Positions 33,022 to 42,212 of a DNA stretch of 64,000 nucleotides are shown here, in pieces (positions within the stretch are counted from its first letter, which is position 1; every line of letters starts with the position of its first letter). The notes under the pieces are model-generated. The model did no database searches. It was not told the origin of the DNA and saw nothing but the letters and a program-made list of their open reading frames with translations. Position numbers and translations under genes: made by a program. Source of the DNA: an uncultured Lentisphaeria bacterium (GTDB lineage Bacteria > Verrucomicrobiota > Lentisphaeria > Victivallales > UBA1829); assembly GCA_949282305.1 (NCBI GenBank), contig CASDPB010000027.1:50783-114782 (forward strand). Direction: 5' to 3'.

Positions 33022-34572
33022 ATGAAAAAAAAAGCCGTCATCATTGGAGCGGGTCCCGCGGGGTTAACAGCGGCATATTGTCTGTTGAAACAATTTTCTG
33101 ATATTCATCCCGTCATACTGGAAGAGCTGAACGAGGTCGGGGGAATCTCCAGAACGGTGTCCCACGAAGGAAACCGGATTGATCTCGGCGGACACCGTTT
33201 TTTCTCCAAGAGCCAGGAGGTCATGGACTTCTGGAAGGAGCACATGCCGATTCAAGGGTTTCCCGCTCTGGATGACAAGCTCCTGCATTCCGGGAAAAAA
33301 TATGTTCCCGGCGGCCCCGACCCGGAAACAGCGGACCGTGTCCTGCTGCTCCGCAACAGGTTTTCCCGCATTCTCTATCTGAGAAAGTTCTTTGATTACC
33401 CCATCTCCATCCGGCTTCGCACCTTTTTGAATCTGGGCTTTTTCCGCACCGCGTATGCGGCATTCGGTTATCTTTACTCCATGTGCTTCAAAAAAGATGA
33501 AAAGTCGCTGAAGGATTTCATGATCAACAGATTCGGAGCCCCTCTCTACCGTATGTTCTTTGAAAAATATACGGAAAAAGTCTGGGGACGCAATCCGGAT
33601 GCAATTTCAGCCTCCTGGGGGGCGCAGCGCATCAGGGGAGTTTCAATCAGTGAACTGATCCGCAATGTGTTACGGAAAAGATTCATGAAAAACGGCAAGG
33701 TGGAAACCTCGCTGATAGACGAATTTCTCTATCCGAAAAAGGGACCGGGACAGTTCTGGGAGTCTCTGGCGGAGGAAATAGAGTCTCTCGGCGGGGAAAT
33801 CCGCAGGAACATGAAGGTCGTCAGGGCAGAACTCGAAAACGGAAAAATCACTGCCGTCACTGCCCTTTCCGGCGGAGAGGAAATCACATTTCAGGCGGAT
33901 TATTTTCTGTCCTCCATGCCGGTCAAGGACTTGATCGAAAGCATCGGAAAAGATGCCGTTCCGCCGGATGTCTATCAAAATGCGGCAGAGCTTCCCTACC
34001 GTGATTTCGTTACGGTAGGTCTGGAAACGGACCGCCTGAAACTGAAAAACCAAACCGGACAGAAGACCGTCAACAACATCATCCCGGACTGCTGGATCTA
34101 CATTCAGGAACCGGATGTCAGGATCGGACGCCTCCAGATCTTCAACAACTGGTCGCCTTATATGGTGAGAGAACCGCTCCGCAAGGTCTGGATCGGGCTC
34201 GAATACTTCTGCAGTGAAGGAGATGAACTCTGGCGGATGGATGACCGGGAATTCATTCACTTTGCCGCGAAGGAACTCGAAAAGATCGGAGTCATTGAAG
34301 CGGATTCCATCACATCCTCCATCCGCATCAAAGTCAAAAAAGCCTATCCCGCCTATTTCGGAAGCTATGAAAACTTCGGACTCATCCGGAACTGGCTGGA
34401 CACTATCAGCAATCTATACTGCATCGGGCGCAACGGGCAGCACCGTTACAACAACATGGATCACTCCATGCTCTCCGCGATGTGCGCTGCAAACCTGATC
34501 GGCTCAGGCTCCGATGACAAATCCCGGCTCTGGGACATCAATACCGAGGCGGAATATCATGAAGCCGGATAG
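33022..34572 (+). CDS. FAD-dependent oxidoreductase (UDP-galactopyranose mutase/protoporphyrinogen oxidase-like)
   Basis: 516 residues from ATG 33022 ([19 protein letters not shown]). The N-terminal GxGxxG dinucleotide motif [10 protein letters not shown] is followed by [25 protein letters not shown], the second FAD contact in amine-oxidase/UGM-like proteins. Then [16 protein letters not shown] and, at the C terminus, [22 protein letters not shown], which closes the FAD site. Such proteins often sit with sugar-nucleotide or carotenoid genes; substrate cannot be told. Cytoplasmic or membrane-associated. Confidence 0.8.
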   Translation: MKKKAVIIGAGPAGLTAAYCLLKQFSDIHPVILEELNEVGGISRTVSHEGNRIDLGGHRFFSKSQEVMDFWKEHMPIQGFPALDDKLLHSGKKYVPGGPDPETADRVLLLRNRFSRILYLRKFFDYPISIRLRTFLNLGFFRTAYAAFGYLYSMCFKKDEKSLKDFMINRFGAPLYRMFFEKYTEKVWGRNPDAISASWGAQRIRGVSISELIRNVLRKRFMKNGKVETSLIDEFLYPKKGPGQFWESLAEEIESLGGEIRRNMKVVRAELENGKITAVTALSGGEEITFQADYFLSSMPVKDLIESIGKDAVPPDVYQNAAELPYRDFVTVGLETDRLKLKNQTGQKTVNNIIPDCWIYIQEPDVRIGRLQIFNNWSPYMVREPLRKVWIGLEYFCSEGDELWRMDDREFIHFAAKELEKIGVIEADSITSSIRIKVKKAYPAYFGSYENFGLIRNWLDTISNLYCIGRNGQHRYNNMDHSMLSAMCAANLIGSGSDDKSRLWDINTEAEYHEAG

Positions 34573-34744
34573 AAACTGCTCCGGCGGACGTCAGTGAACG
34601 CCCGCGATGCAAGGCAGACGCGCCACAGGCATTTTTCCGCATGGAAAAGGGATACAGTTCATGCCAGTCAGAGCACACGGGAATCGGAGCACATGAGCAC
34701 GGTGCAAGTCCGGACACGGGGTGCCCGCCAACGAGTTTCCGCGT

Positions 34745-35695
34745 TCACTGGGAATCCAGAATGCCGCGGATGTAGCCCGCGGCAAAAAGATTTCCGAGCA
34801 TCGCATATCCGGGCTGCGTATTTTCCTCCGTCGCCATGGTCGGAGTATGGTCTGGTCGCAGGATACCATCAAAACCGTTCGCCTTCAGCACCCGGAGAAG
34901 CTCCGGCATATCGGTCGGGCCATTGTCATGAAATGTCTCCCGGAAATGCTCCGCAGTTCCGTCAATATCCCGGAAATGGAAGAAAAAAAGCTGTTTTTTC
35001 CGGCAGAACTCCGCTGCAAGCGCCGCGACGTCCTCCCCCATGGCACGAAAGTTCGCCTGACAGAACGTCACTCCGCAATTCGGGCTGTCCGCAATGGCAA
35101 GCGCCCGGCGAAACGCCGCGGAACTGGTCAGAATCCGGGGAAAACCGCAAAGCTGCGAGACCGGCGGATCGTCCGGATGGATTCCGATTTTCACCCCGGA
35201 CTCTTCCGCCACCGGCACCACGGCACGGAGGAAATACCGGAAATTTTCCCATAACTGCTCATGCGTCAGTTTCAGTTCCGGTTCCGGCGGCATGTCCGCC
35301 AGATTGAATTCACTGGTCAGAGCACCGCCACGTTCCGGCAGGTCAACACGGGTGCGGTACCAGCCCACGCCCGCCATGAAGTTGCAGCAAAGCAGGGGGA
35401 TCTCCAGACGCCCCATGTTCCTCAGCATCCGATGGTAATGCTCAATATCCTCGTCACGTCCCCGCGTGCCGAGCTTGATCCGGCTCATATCGAATTGGTC
35501 GCCTTCCAGCGCATACACCCGAAGACCGCGCAGGGAAAACTGTTCCGTGATTTCGCGCAGAGAATCGAAATCCCACGGGGGAAGCCGACCCGAAAGTTCC
35601 GAAGCCGCCTTGACGACGGCATAATCGACCCCGACCTGCCGGGCAAGAATCCAGCGGACATCTTCACGGGCGGGAAGCATCATGGCAAGTTTCAT
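34745..35695 (-). CDS. uxuA: mannonate dehydratase-like enzyme
   Basis: 316 residues, shorter than the ~390 of E. coli UxuA but in the range of shorter family members. It converts D-mannonate to 2-keto-3-deoxygluconate in glucuronate breakdown. Key parts: GIHPDDPPVSQLCGFPRIL (metal-binding His region), NCGVTFCQANF, FFFHFRDIDG and GILRPDHTP, all UxuA-type. The start lies 32 bp inside the end of the upstream alpha-mannosidase-like gene, so the two are translationally linked. Confidence 0.85.
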   Translation of the reverse strand: MKLAMMLPAREDVRWILARQVGVDYAVVKAASELSGRLPPWDFDSLREITEQFSLRGLRVYALEGDQFDMSRIKLGTRGRDEDIEHYHRMLRNMGRLEIPLLCCNFMAGVGWYRTRVDLPERGGALTSEFNLADMPPEPELKLTHEQLWENFRYFLRAVVPVAEESGVKIGIHPDDPPVSQLCGFPRILTSSAAFRRALAIADSPNCGVTFCQANFRAMGEDVAALAAEFCRKKQLFFFHFRDIDGTAEHFRETFHDNGPTDMPELLRVLKANGFDGILRPDHTPTMATEENTQPGYAMLGNLFAAGYIRGILDSQ

Positions 35696-38234
35696 TGCCG
35701 CACCGTTCCTTTCTCCTCAGGACAAGCGTTTTGATTTCAAACGGTTTGAAGCGCACCGGATTTCCGGCAGGCGCAGGGTTCCGCTCCATCAGATCGGTTT
35801 CGATCCATTCCCTTCCGGGATTCTCAGGCAGGAACAGCTCCGCCTCCTTTCCGGAATTTTCAAATAAGCGGACCACTACCGCACCGTGCCAGCGTTCCGC
35901 AGGCTTCACGCAGGTTCCGGCAACGGTGGTCCCCGCGGTATCCGGCAGGGAAAGCGGCAGATTCAGGCCGGCAGTCCCTCCCAGCCGACACCTGCCGACT
36001 CCGACCGGATACAACGGCGCATTCAGTTCCCAGCCGCTCTGCGGACGACAGCCGGGGGAAATCCGGTAACGGAAAGTGTAGACGCCATCGGGAGGACGGC
36101 GCACGGCTCTGCGCGAACCGTCAGCCATGACCTCAATGCTTCCGCTGCAATGACCGATTCCCCGGATCATGCAGCTGCGCACTTCATGACGGTCAAACTC
36201 CCACATGCGATGGTCGCAGCCGACGGTGGCGCCTCTCCCGTCCGCGCAAAACGACACCCACTGGGAGACCAGGCGGATCCGTTCAATCTCACGGTCCGGA
36301 TCGCCGCCCCGCTCCGGAGTCACAATCTTCTCGAAAGCGATTCCGTCCTTGTAAATCGTCTCCGGGTAGACCACCCGTCCGAAAGGAACGCCGTATTCCA
36401 CAGTGTATTCGGAATCATCGGGAAACGGGAACGTCTGTTCCAGACGGACATAATGACCGCATTTCCAGTGAATGACATTGGTCATCTCCAGCTCCGGCAC
36501 ATCGGCGGAAAGTTTCCACCGCTGTTCAAACTCCATCCCGTAAACCGAACCGCAGATCCTCACACAGGCAGCCACGGGCGAAATCTCCTCCACGGCAATC
36601 CGTTCCGCCACACACGGCACGACCCATCCATTCAGCCTCATGCTGCAGATGTAGTCCCCGCGGCACTCTTCCATTCCGACAATCCCCGCATTCCTGAACA
36701 GAACACAGCCGCCCGCCTTGTCAAACAGCGTCACGCTTCCGGAGACACGATCAACATCCAGACGGAAAAAGGAGTTTTCCAGGGATGTCATTCCCGCCTC
36801 CGTATTCGGATTCTCCCGGTCCCGTTCATCGCCGTCGGACAGATGGAACGGAATGGAAAAGGCAGATGACGGCGGAAGCGGTTCCAGGAAATAGACGCGG
36901 GCGCCGAATGCCGGCACCTCGGCGGTAAACTCCACCTCCACGGAATCCGCAACCGCCTGCAGGTGTCTGACCAGGCGGAACGGCAGCTCTTTCCCCGCAT
37001 CGTCGACCAGACGGAAATTGTTCGTGCGCAGTTCCGGCAGTTTCGCAGTCTCCGCACCATACAGGGAAGTCCTGGCGCGGACAAGCTCCCGTCTGCTCCA
37101 GGAAAGACGGTTGAACACAACCATGGGGAAGCAGTTCGGCCGCGGCGCCTGCGCTCCGGCGGCAAGAATCATTGCGGAATCATGCGCCACCCGCTCCGCC
37201 GCCAGCAGGGCGGTCTTCTTCAAGGCAAGTTTCTCCGCATCGGCAGCCTCCCCTCCGATTCCGTTCTGATTGTGATCCATCGCATCCAGAAGCCAGAACC
37301 ATACCTGTTTCATCAAATCCCGCGGATAGGCATCGGGACGGAAGGAACCAAAGAATTCAGCAAGAAACACGGCATGTTCCGCAGGAAGATCCAACGGCCA
37401 CAGATCAGGCCAGCTGCTCTCCACATTCGGCCACAACGACGGAATTTCCCCGGAAACATGCTTCGGGAAACGGGAAAAGGCATTCCTGAAATATTCACTG
37501 GGAGTGCAGAAGAGAAAGGGGCGGTGTCCCCCGGCATTCCAGCGTCTGAAGTTGCGGACGGCATCTTCGGAAATCACACAGAGATCCGCGCCGAACTGAC
37601 AGAGCTGCGGTCCGTCCGCTCCTCGGAATTCCGCTTCTATCTCCGGCTCATTGCCGCACATGCCGCTGTAATCCGCGCCGCGGGCAAACAGCTTCCATGC
37701 CCTTCCGTAATGAACCGGAGCGTATGCGCGCTGCCCGCTTCCGTCCGGAGCCTCGTAAATCACACAATCCGTATGAGGGGGACAGCCATGCGAAAGCAAA
37801 ACACCGCTGAAGCCGGACTTTACGGTAATCTGCGGCAGCTGCGGGGTAATTCCGGGAATGTCGGAAAGAGTCGCAGTCCCGCCGGAAAAGCCGAACCAGC
37901 GTTCACACAGTTCACGCCCGTAAAGAAAATTCCTGACCAGCGTTTCCCCCGACGGAAGCTGGGTGTAAATGATGGAACGCATGGGAATGACCTCCAGACG
38001 TCCCGAAGCGACATGCCGTTCCAGGGCGGGAATCATTTCGGGAAAAGCCGCGCGGAAATATTCCAGAAAATTGACCGCCTCAATCATGAAACGATATTCC
38101 GGAAATTGATCCAGCAGACGCAAAGCGGTCTGAATGATCTCCGCTCCGCGGGACAGACACTCCTCTCTGCTGCCCGCCCAGAACAGGTCGAGATGGGAAA
38201 ACGGAATCAGATAAACGGCATTGTCATGCTTCAT
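35664..38234 (-). CDS. GH38-like alpha-mannosidase
   Basis: 856 residues from ATG 38234, CAGGAG upstream; a TTG at 38240 is rejected. N-terminal catalytic domain of the GH38 type: YLIPFSHLDLFWAG (His-x-Asp metal ligands), RFMIEAVNFLEYF, and TATLSDIPGITPQLPQI, whose Asp is the likely nucleophile. DAMDHNQNGIGGEAADAE follows in the helical bundle. The rest is the large beta-sandwich of GH38 (ENSFFRLDVDRVSGSVTLFDK, VIHWKCGHYVRLEQTFPF). No signal peptide, so cytoplasmic. Gene order with mannonate dehydratase suggests joint use of mannose- or uronate-containing glycans. Confidence 0.82.
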   Translation of the reverse strand: MKHDNAVYLIPFSHLDLFWAGSREECLSRGAEIIQTALRLLDQFPEYRFMIEAVNFLEYFRAAFPEMIPALERHVASGRLEVIPMRSIIYTQLPSGETLVRNFLYGRELCERWFGFSGGTATLSDIPGITPQLPQITVKSGFSGVLLSHGCPPHTDCVIYEAPDGSGQRAYAPVHYGRAWKLFARGADYSGMCGNEPEIEAEFRGADGPQLCQFGADLCVISEDAVRNFRRWNAGGHRPFLFCTPSEYFRNAFSRFPKHVSGEIPSLWPNVESSWPDLWPLDLPAEHAVFLAEFFGSFRPDAYPRDLMKQVWFWLLDAMDHNQNGIGGEAADAEKLALKKTALLAAERVAHDSAMILAAGAQAPRPNCFPMVVFNRLSWSRRELVRARTSLYGAETAKLPELRTNNFRLVDDAGKELPFRLVRHLQAVADSVEVEFTAEVPAFGARVYFLEPLPPSSAFSIPFHLSDGDERDRENPNTEAGMTSLENSFFRLDVDRVSGSVTLFDKAGGCVLFRNAGIVGMEECRGDYICSMRLNGWVVPCVAERIAVEEISPVAACVRICGSVYGMEFEQRWKLSADVPELEMTNVIHWKCGHYVRLEQTFPFPDDSEYTVEYGVPFGRVVYPETIYKDGIAFEKIVTPERGGDPDREIERIRLVSQWVSFCADGRGATVGCDHRMWEFDRHEVRSCMIRGIGHCSGSIEVMADGSRRAVRRPPDGVYTFRYRISPGCRPQSGWELNAPLYPVGVGRCRLGGTAGLNLPLSLPDTAGTTVAGTCVKPAERWHGAVVVRLFENSGKEAELFLPENPGREWIETDLMERNPAPAGNPVRFKPFEIKTLVLRRKERCGNETCHDASRP

Positions 38235-38337
38235 AATCAAACCGGCTCCTGTGAAAATTCTCCTGCACGCAGAACCGCCGGATCCTGAAGAGAGACCTCA
38301 CGTTTCCCATGACGCATGATGCGGCGGCATATTTTTC

Positions 38338-38347
38338 ATACATGTAT
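38338..38347. promoter_or_regulatory. palindrome ATACATGTAT upstream of the GH38-like operon
   Basis: Perfect 10-bp palindrome about 100 bp before the GH38-like start; possible operator. No textbook promoter recognised beside it. Confidence 0.3.
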
Positions 38348-38639
38348 ATTATGCTTGTATTCCAACTATATCCCCATTCACGGCAAAAGCAAGACGGAAA
38401 ACGGGAAAAAGAAGAAAAAGGCAAAGAACAGAAAGCGCGAACGGCGGCAGTCAAGGCAGACACGGCGGCAGAACATCCGCGGCGTGCATCATTCCGGCGA
38501 TGCGGAAAAACGCAAAAGAAACGCGGAGCGCGTCAGGCAGAAGCGCCGGGGAAAAGAACAGGGAGTCCCTCCCCCTTTCTGATGTCTGTCTTCCGCCTTT
38601 TTCACAGGATCAAAACACCTGCCGGTGCAATGTCAAGGC

Positions 38640-39086
38640 GGGAAAGCTAATATTTTGAAAATAAAAAATTCTTTAAAATCTCATATTGAACTTGCATATT
38701 CCGGAAAAGGGTACAGATTACACAGTATAGTCCGCAGGGACTGGTGCACAGAATGTTAATAACTTGTTAACAAGTATTCCTTTTGAGTCTATAAATTGTT
38801 GGGAACTCCGGCTTTGCCGCGTTCCTCCAAAAAAAGATGAAAAAAATGGGAAAAAGGACTTGACTTTTTCGCCGTCCATTCCGGAAAAAACTTTCCAGAA
38901 CCATTTTTTCAGCCTCAAAATCGGGGCTGGTCCATTTTGAGGCTGTCAAGGGGTCTTTTGAAAAAAAAGATGAAAAAATTTTGATTTTTTCACTGGTATT
39001 TTCACTGTTTCATGTGTTATTATGCATTCCCTGCGATAAAATGTTGATAAGTCGGTTTTATGATAGGAAAAGAAAGGTAAGGAGAG
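38640..39086. other. probable replication origin region upstream of dnaA
   Basis: AT-rich blocks at 38645-38700 and 38955-39000, DnaA-box-like TGTTAATAA (from 38754) and TGTTGATAA (39042-39050, reverse of TTATCAACA), the palindrome-like TTGTTAACAAG (38764-38774), and a perfect 12-bp inverted repeat CAGCCTCAAAAT / ATTTTGAGGCTG (38910-38921, 38934-38945). A consensus TTATACACA lies at 39167-39175 inside dnaA. Adjacent dnaA supports oriC, but the box cluster is sparse. Confidence 0.5.
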
Positions 39087-40469
39087 ATGAATCAGGGAGA
39101 AATGACGGCGGCGGAACTATGGGAGAAGGCCTGCGCCGTTATTAAGAACAAAATTCCTCAAGACACTTATACACAATGGTTTGAAAGCGTGGTGCCGGTC
39201 AGAATGAACGACGGCTCCCTGATACTGGGAGTCTGCGATGAAATGTTCGCGTCATGGTTCGAGAATTCTTACAGCGACATCATTGCCGAAGGACTGTCGG
39301 CAGCGGCAGGCAGACCGGTGAAGTTCGGCATTGAAGCCGGACACCTGAAAGCCCCGCTGAATGTGGAAGACGAATGCACGGAATCCATTCCGGCGATTGC
39401 GCCTGTACCGGAAACTCCGGTCATTCCCGTTTCCGCGCCGAACTGTCAGGCGGCTTTCACATTCCGGAATTTCGTGGTCGGCGAAGAAAACCGCTATGCC
39501 TATTCCGCCGCCATGACCGCCGCCACGACCCCCGGCGTATTCAATCCGCTTTACATTTACGGCAGCACCGGAATGGGCAAGACCCATCTGATTCAGGCTG
39601 TGGCGAACCATGTCATCGCCAACAACCCGAAAGCGGTGGTCCGTTATGTGACCTGCGAACAGTTTCTGAACTCGTATCTGGACTCCCTGCACAACAAATC
39701 CGTGTTTCACTCCCACTTCGAGTTCCGCAACTATTTCCGCGAAGTGGACGTTCTGCTGATCGACGACGTGCACCAGCTCGGCGGCAAGGAACAGCTGCAG
39801 GAGGAGTTTTTCAACACGTTCAACACGCTCCACAACGCCGGCAAGCAGATCATCCTGACCTCAGATAAACAGCCGTCGGACATTCCGGGGCTGGAAGCGC
39901 GCCTCGTGACCCGTTTCCAGTCCGGCGTGACCACGCAGATCACCGCCCCGACTTATGAGACGCGGCTTTCGATTCTTCAGCATGAACAGACGGAGCAGCT
40001 GAAACTCGCCCCGGAGGTTCTGCAGTATGTCGCCGCGCGTGTTTCCTCCAGCATCCGCACGCTGAAAGGCGCTCTGATGCGGCTTGTCGCCTACGCTTCC
40101 ATGACCAAGAGTCCGTCCGTTCCGATGGCGGTCGCCGAAGATCTGCTGGCGGACCTGCTGGACAAGGAAGCCGAATCGCGCAAAGTGACGATCGACGGAA
40201 TCCAGAAGGCGGTTGCAGAGCATTTCGGACTGCGCGTCAACGATCTGACGGGTTCCAAACGTCCGAAAAACATTGCGGAACCGCGCATGATCGCCATGTA
40301 TCTTTCACGGGAAATGACGGATCATTCTCTGGTCGAGATAGGTTCGGCGTTCGGCGGGCGCAACCATGCGACGGTGCTTCATGCGCTCTCGCAGGTTGAG
40401 AAAATGACAAAAGCCAGCGAGGATACGCGCCGCGTCATCTCCAATCTCCAGAGAAAAATCCGCGGGTGA
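39087..40469 (+). CDS. dnaA: chromosomal replication initiator DnaA
   Basis: 460 residues, AAGGAGAG directly before the ATG. Domain I at 1-80 (LWEKACAVIKNKIPQDTYTQWFE), short linker, AAA+ domain III with Walker A GSTGMGKTHLI, Walker B LLIDDVHQL, sensor I LTSDKQPSD, and the Arg-finger region LEARLVTRFQSG. Domain IV has the DnaA signature FGGRNHATVLHA after GSKRPKNIAEPRMIAMYLSRE. It opens the origin by binding DnaA boxes with ATP. AT-rich origin-like DNA lies upstream. Confidence 0.98.
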   Translation: MNQGEMTAAELWEKACAVIKNKIPQDTYTQWFESVVPVRMNDGSLILGVCDEMFASWFENSYSDIIAEGLSAAAGRPVKFGIEAGHLKAPLNVEDECTESIPAIAPVPETPVIPVSAPNCQAAFTFRNFVVGEENRYAYSAAMTAATTPGVFNPLYIYGSTGMGKTHLIQAVANHVIANNPKAVVRYVTCEQFLNSYLDSLHNKSVFHSHFEFRNYFREVDVLLIDDVHQLGGKEQLQEEFFNTFNTLHNAGKQIILTSDKQPSDIPGLEARLVTRFQSGVTTQITAPTYETRLSILQHEQTEQLKLAPEVLQYVAARVSSSIRTLKGALMRLVAYASMTKSPSVPMAVAEDLLADLLDKEAESRKVTIDGIQKAVAEHFGLRVNDLTGSKRPKNIAEPRMIAMYLSREMTDHSLVEIGSAFGGRNHATVLHALSQVEKMTKASEDTRRVISNLQRKIRG

Positions 40470-40474
40470 GCGCC

Positions 40475-41281
40475 ATGTTCGCGGATCTGCACACCCATAC
40501 GAGCCTCTGCAAACATGCGGACGGAGCGCCCGGAGAGTATTTGGAAAACGCTAAGAGACGCGGTCTGCGCTATCTCGGCGTCTCCGACCATATTCCCTGG
40601 CCGGCGGGTTACGACACCTCTTCGCGCATGGAACCGGAACAATATCCCGAATATCGTTCCATCGTGCGCCGTCTGCAAAAATCCGCGGAAGACATGCCGG
40701 TCAAGGTGCTCTACGGAATTGAACTGGACTGGGTTCCGGGTCACATGGACGAGGTTCTGCGGGAAATTCAGGAAGAGCCGTTCGATTATCTGATCGGTTC
40801 CATTCACTATGTCGGCGATTTCGCATTCGACAATCCTTACGAGATCGAAAAATGGGATTCCATCGGCGTGGATCATGTCTGGGAGCGTTACGCCGGGCTG
40901 ATGTGCGAATTCGTCCAGAACTTCCGGTTCGACATCATGGGACACGCCGACCTGCCGAAAAAATTCGGGCACCGTCCGTCCGATCCCTCGAAATTCATGA
41001 AGAAAATGCGCGAGGCGCTGACCTTTGCCGGGGAGCGCGGGATTGCCATGGAGATCAACACCTGCGGACTGCGCAAACCCGTCAAGGAGATGTATCCCTC
41101 GCTGGAGATTCTGAAAGCGGCACGGGAGGCGGGAATGCCGCTGACTCTCGGTTCCGACGCCCATTCCCCGGAAGAAATCGCTTCGGATTTCAACCTTGCC
41201 GTGGAACTCGCCGAAGCCGCCGGATACCGTTCCGCGCTTGCGTTCGAGCGGCGCCGTCCCGTGGAACTGCCGTTCAGATAA
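40475..41281 (+). CDS. hisJ: PHP-domain histidinol-phosphatase
   Basis: 268 residues from ATG 40475; a GTG at 40466 overlapping the dnaA stop is also possible, but family members begin close to the first metal motif. FADLHTHTSLCKHADG supplies the HxH, GVSDHIPWP the next ligand, GIELDWVPGH, GSIHYVGDF and GHADLPKKFG further metal residues, and TLGSDAHSPEE the last. The PHP phosphatase HisK/HisJ removes phosphate from histidinol phosphate; other PHP phosphoesters are possible since no other his gene is near. Confidence 0.85.
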   Translation: MFADLHTHTSLCKHADGAPGEYLENAKRRGLRYLGVSDHIPWPAGYDTSSRMEPEQYPEYRSIVRRLQKSAEDMPVKVLYGIELDWVPGHMDEVLREIQEEPFDYLIGSIHYVGDFAFDNPYEIEKWDSIGVDHVWERYAGLMCEFVQNFRFDIMGHADLPKKFGHRPSDPSKFMKKMREALTFAGERGIAMEINTCGLRKPVKEMYPSLEILKAAREAGMPLTLGSDAHSPEEIASDFNLAVELAEAAGYRSALAFERRRPVELPFR

Positions 41282-41348
41282 CGTTTCAACACAGTGCGAC
41301 GGGGAAAACCGCGTTTTCGGAATTTTCCTGTCACATAAGGAATGATTT

Positions 41349-42212
41349 ATGAAAAGCGAAGTGGAATGCAGCAAATGTTTTTGCGACAGCCTGTTTCACC
41401 AGTTGGGAAAACTGAATGTTTCAGGCGAAGAGAAAATTGAAATATCCAAAGAGGTCATGCGGATGATCTGCGAGGCGGATTTCACACAGCCGCCGCCATT
41501 GATCGCGGCACGGGTCAACGAGATCATTGCCGCACACGGAAAGGGCTTCGAGCCGTTCAAACGGGAAAAGGAGCTTTCGACGAAATATGCGCGCGAACTC
41601 CTGGAAAACATCCGCCCCGAACTTGAAAAGCTCTCCGATCCGTTCGAGGCATACGTCCTGCTGGCAATCGCGGGAAACATCATTGATTTCGGCGTGGACT
41701 GCAATTTTGACCTGAACACCGCCCGGGAAAAGATCATTCATTCCCTTTCCGAACCCTTCGACCGTGCCGCCATGAATCTTCTCCGAAAGAAAATGGAGGA
41801 GGCGGAAAGCATTCTCTACATCATGGACAACTGCGGCGAAGCGGTTTTCGATACGCTCCTCGTGAGTCTGCATCAGGACAAAATCACGCTCGCGGTGCGC
41901 GGCAAACCGATTCTGAACGACATCACGAGAGCCGAAGTGGAACCCTCCGGCTTCCAAAACGTCCGCGTGATCGACACCGGGGATTTCACGCCCGGAATCT
42001 CCCTGACGGTATCCTCGGAGGAGTTCATGGACGCCTATCGTTCGGCGGATCTGATCGTTGCAAAGGGACAGGGCAACTTTGAAACCCTCTGCGACGACTC
42101 GGACCGTCCGGTCTTCTTCCTCTTCCGCGCCAAATGCCCGGTCGTGATCCGGAAACTGGGCGGAGTCAGACAAGGCAGCTATCAGCTCCGGCACATCAAT
42201 GTGGAAGCGTAA
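41349..42212 (+). CDS. DUF89 (ARMT1-like) metal-dependent phosphatase
   Basis: 287 residues. The N-terminal ECSKCFCDSLFHQL cysteine cluster is typical of the bacterial/archaeal DUF89 subgroup. The catalytic part has GNIIDFGVD, ILYIMDNCGEAVFDTLL (Asp-Asn metal ligands), LAVRGKPILNDITRAEV and DLIVAKGQGNFE, the damage-control phosphatase signatures. Characterised members dephosphorylate aberrant sugar phosphates. It precedes and overlaps by 14 bp the secreted nucleotidase gene. Confidence 0.9.
   Translation: MKSEVECSKCFCDSLFHQLGKLNVSGEEKIEISKEVMRMICEADFTQPPPLIAARVNEIIAAHGKGFEPFKREKELSTKYARELLENIRPELEKLSDPFEAYVLLAIAGNIIDFGVDCNFDLNTAREKIIHSLSEPFDRAAMNLLRKKMEEAESILYIMDNCGEAVFDTLLVSLHQDKITLAVRGKPILNDITRAEVEPSGFQNVRVIDTGDFTPGISLTVSSEEFMDAYRSADLIVAKGQGNFETLCDDSDRPVFFLFRAKCPVVIRKLGGVRQGSYQLRHINVEA

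Noticed and set aside
34573..34744. structured RNA (GGTGCAAGTCC-type stretch)
   Set aside because: Slight resemblance to known RNA fragments, but no consistent fold or consensus could be drawn.
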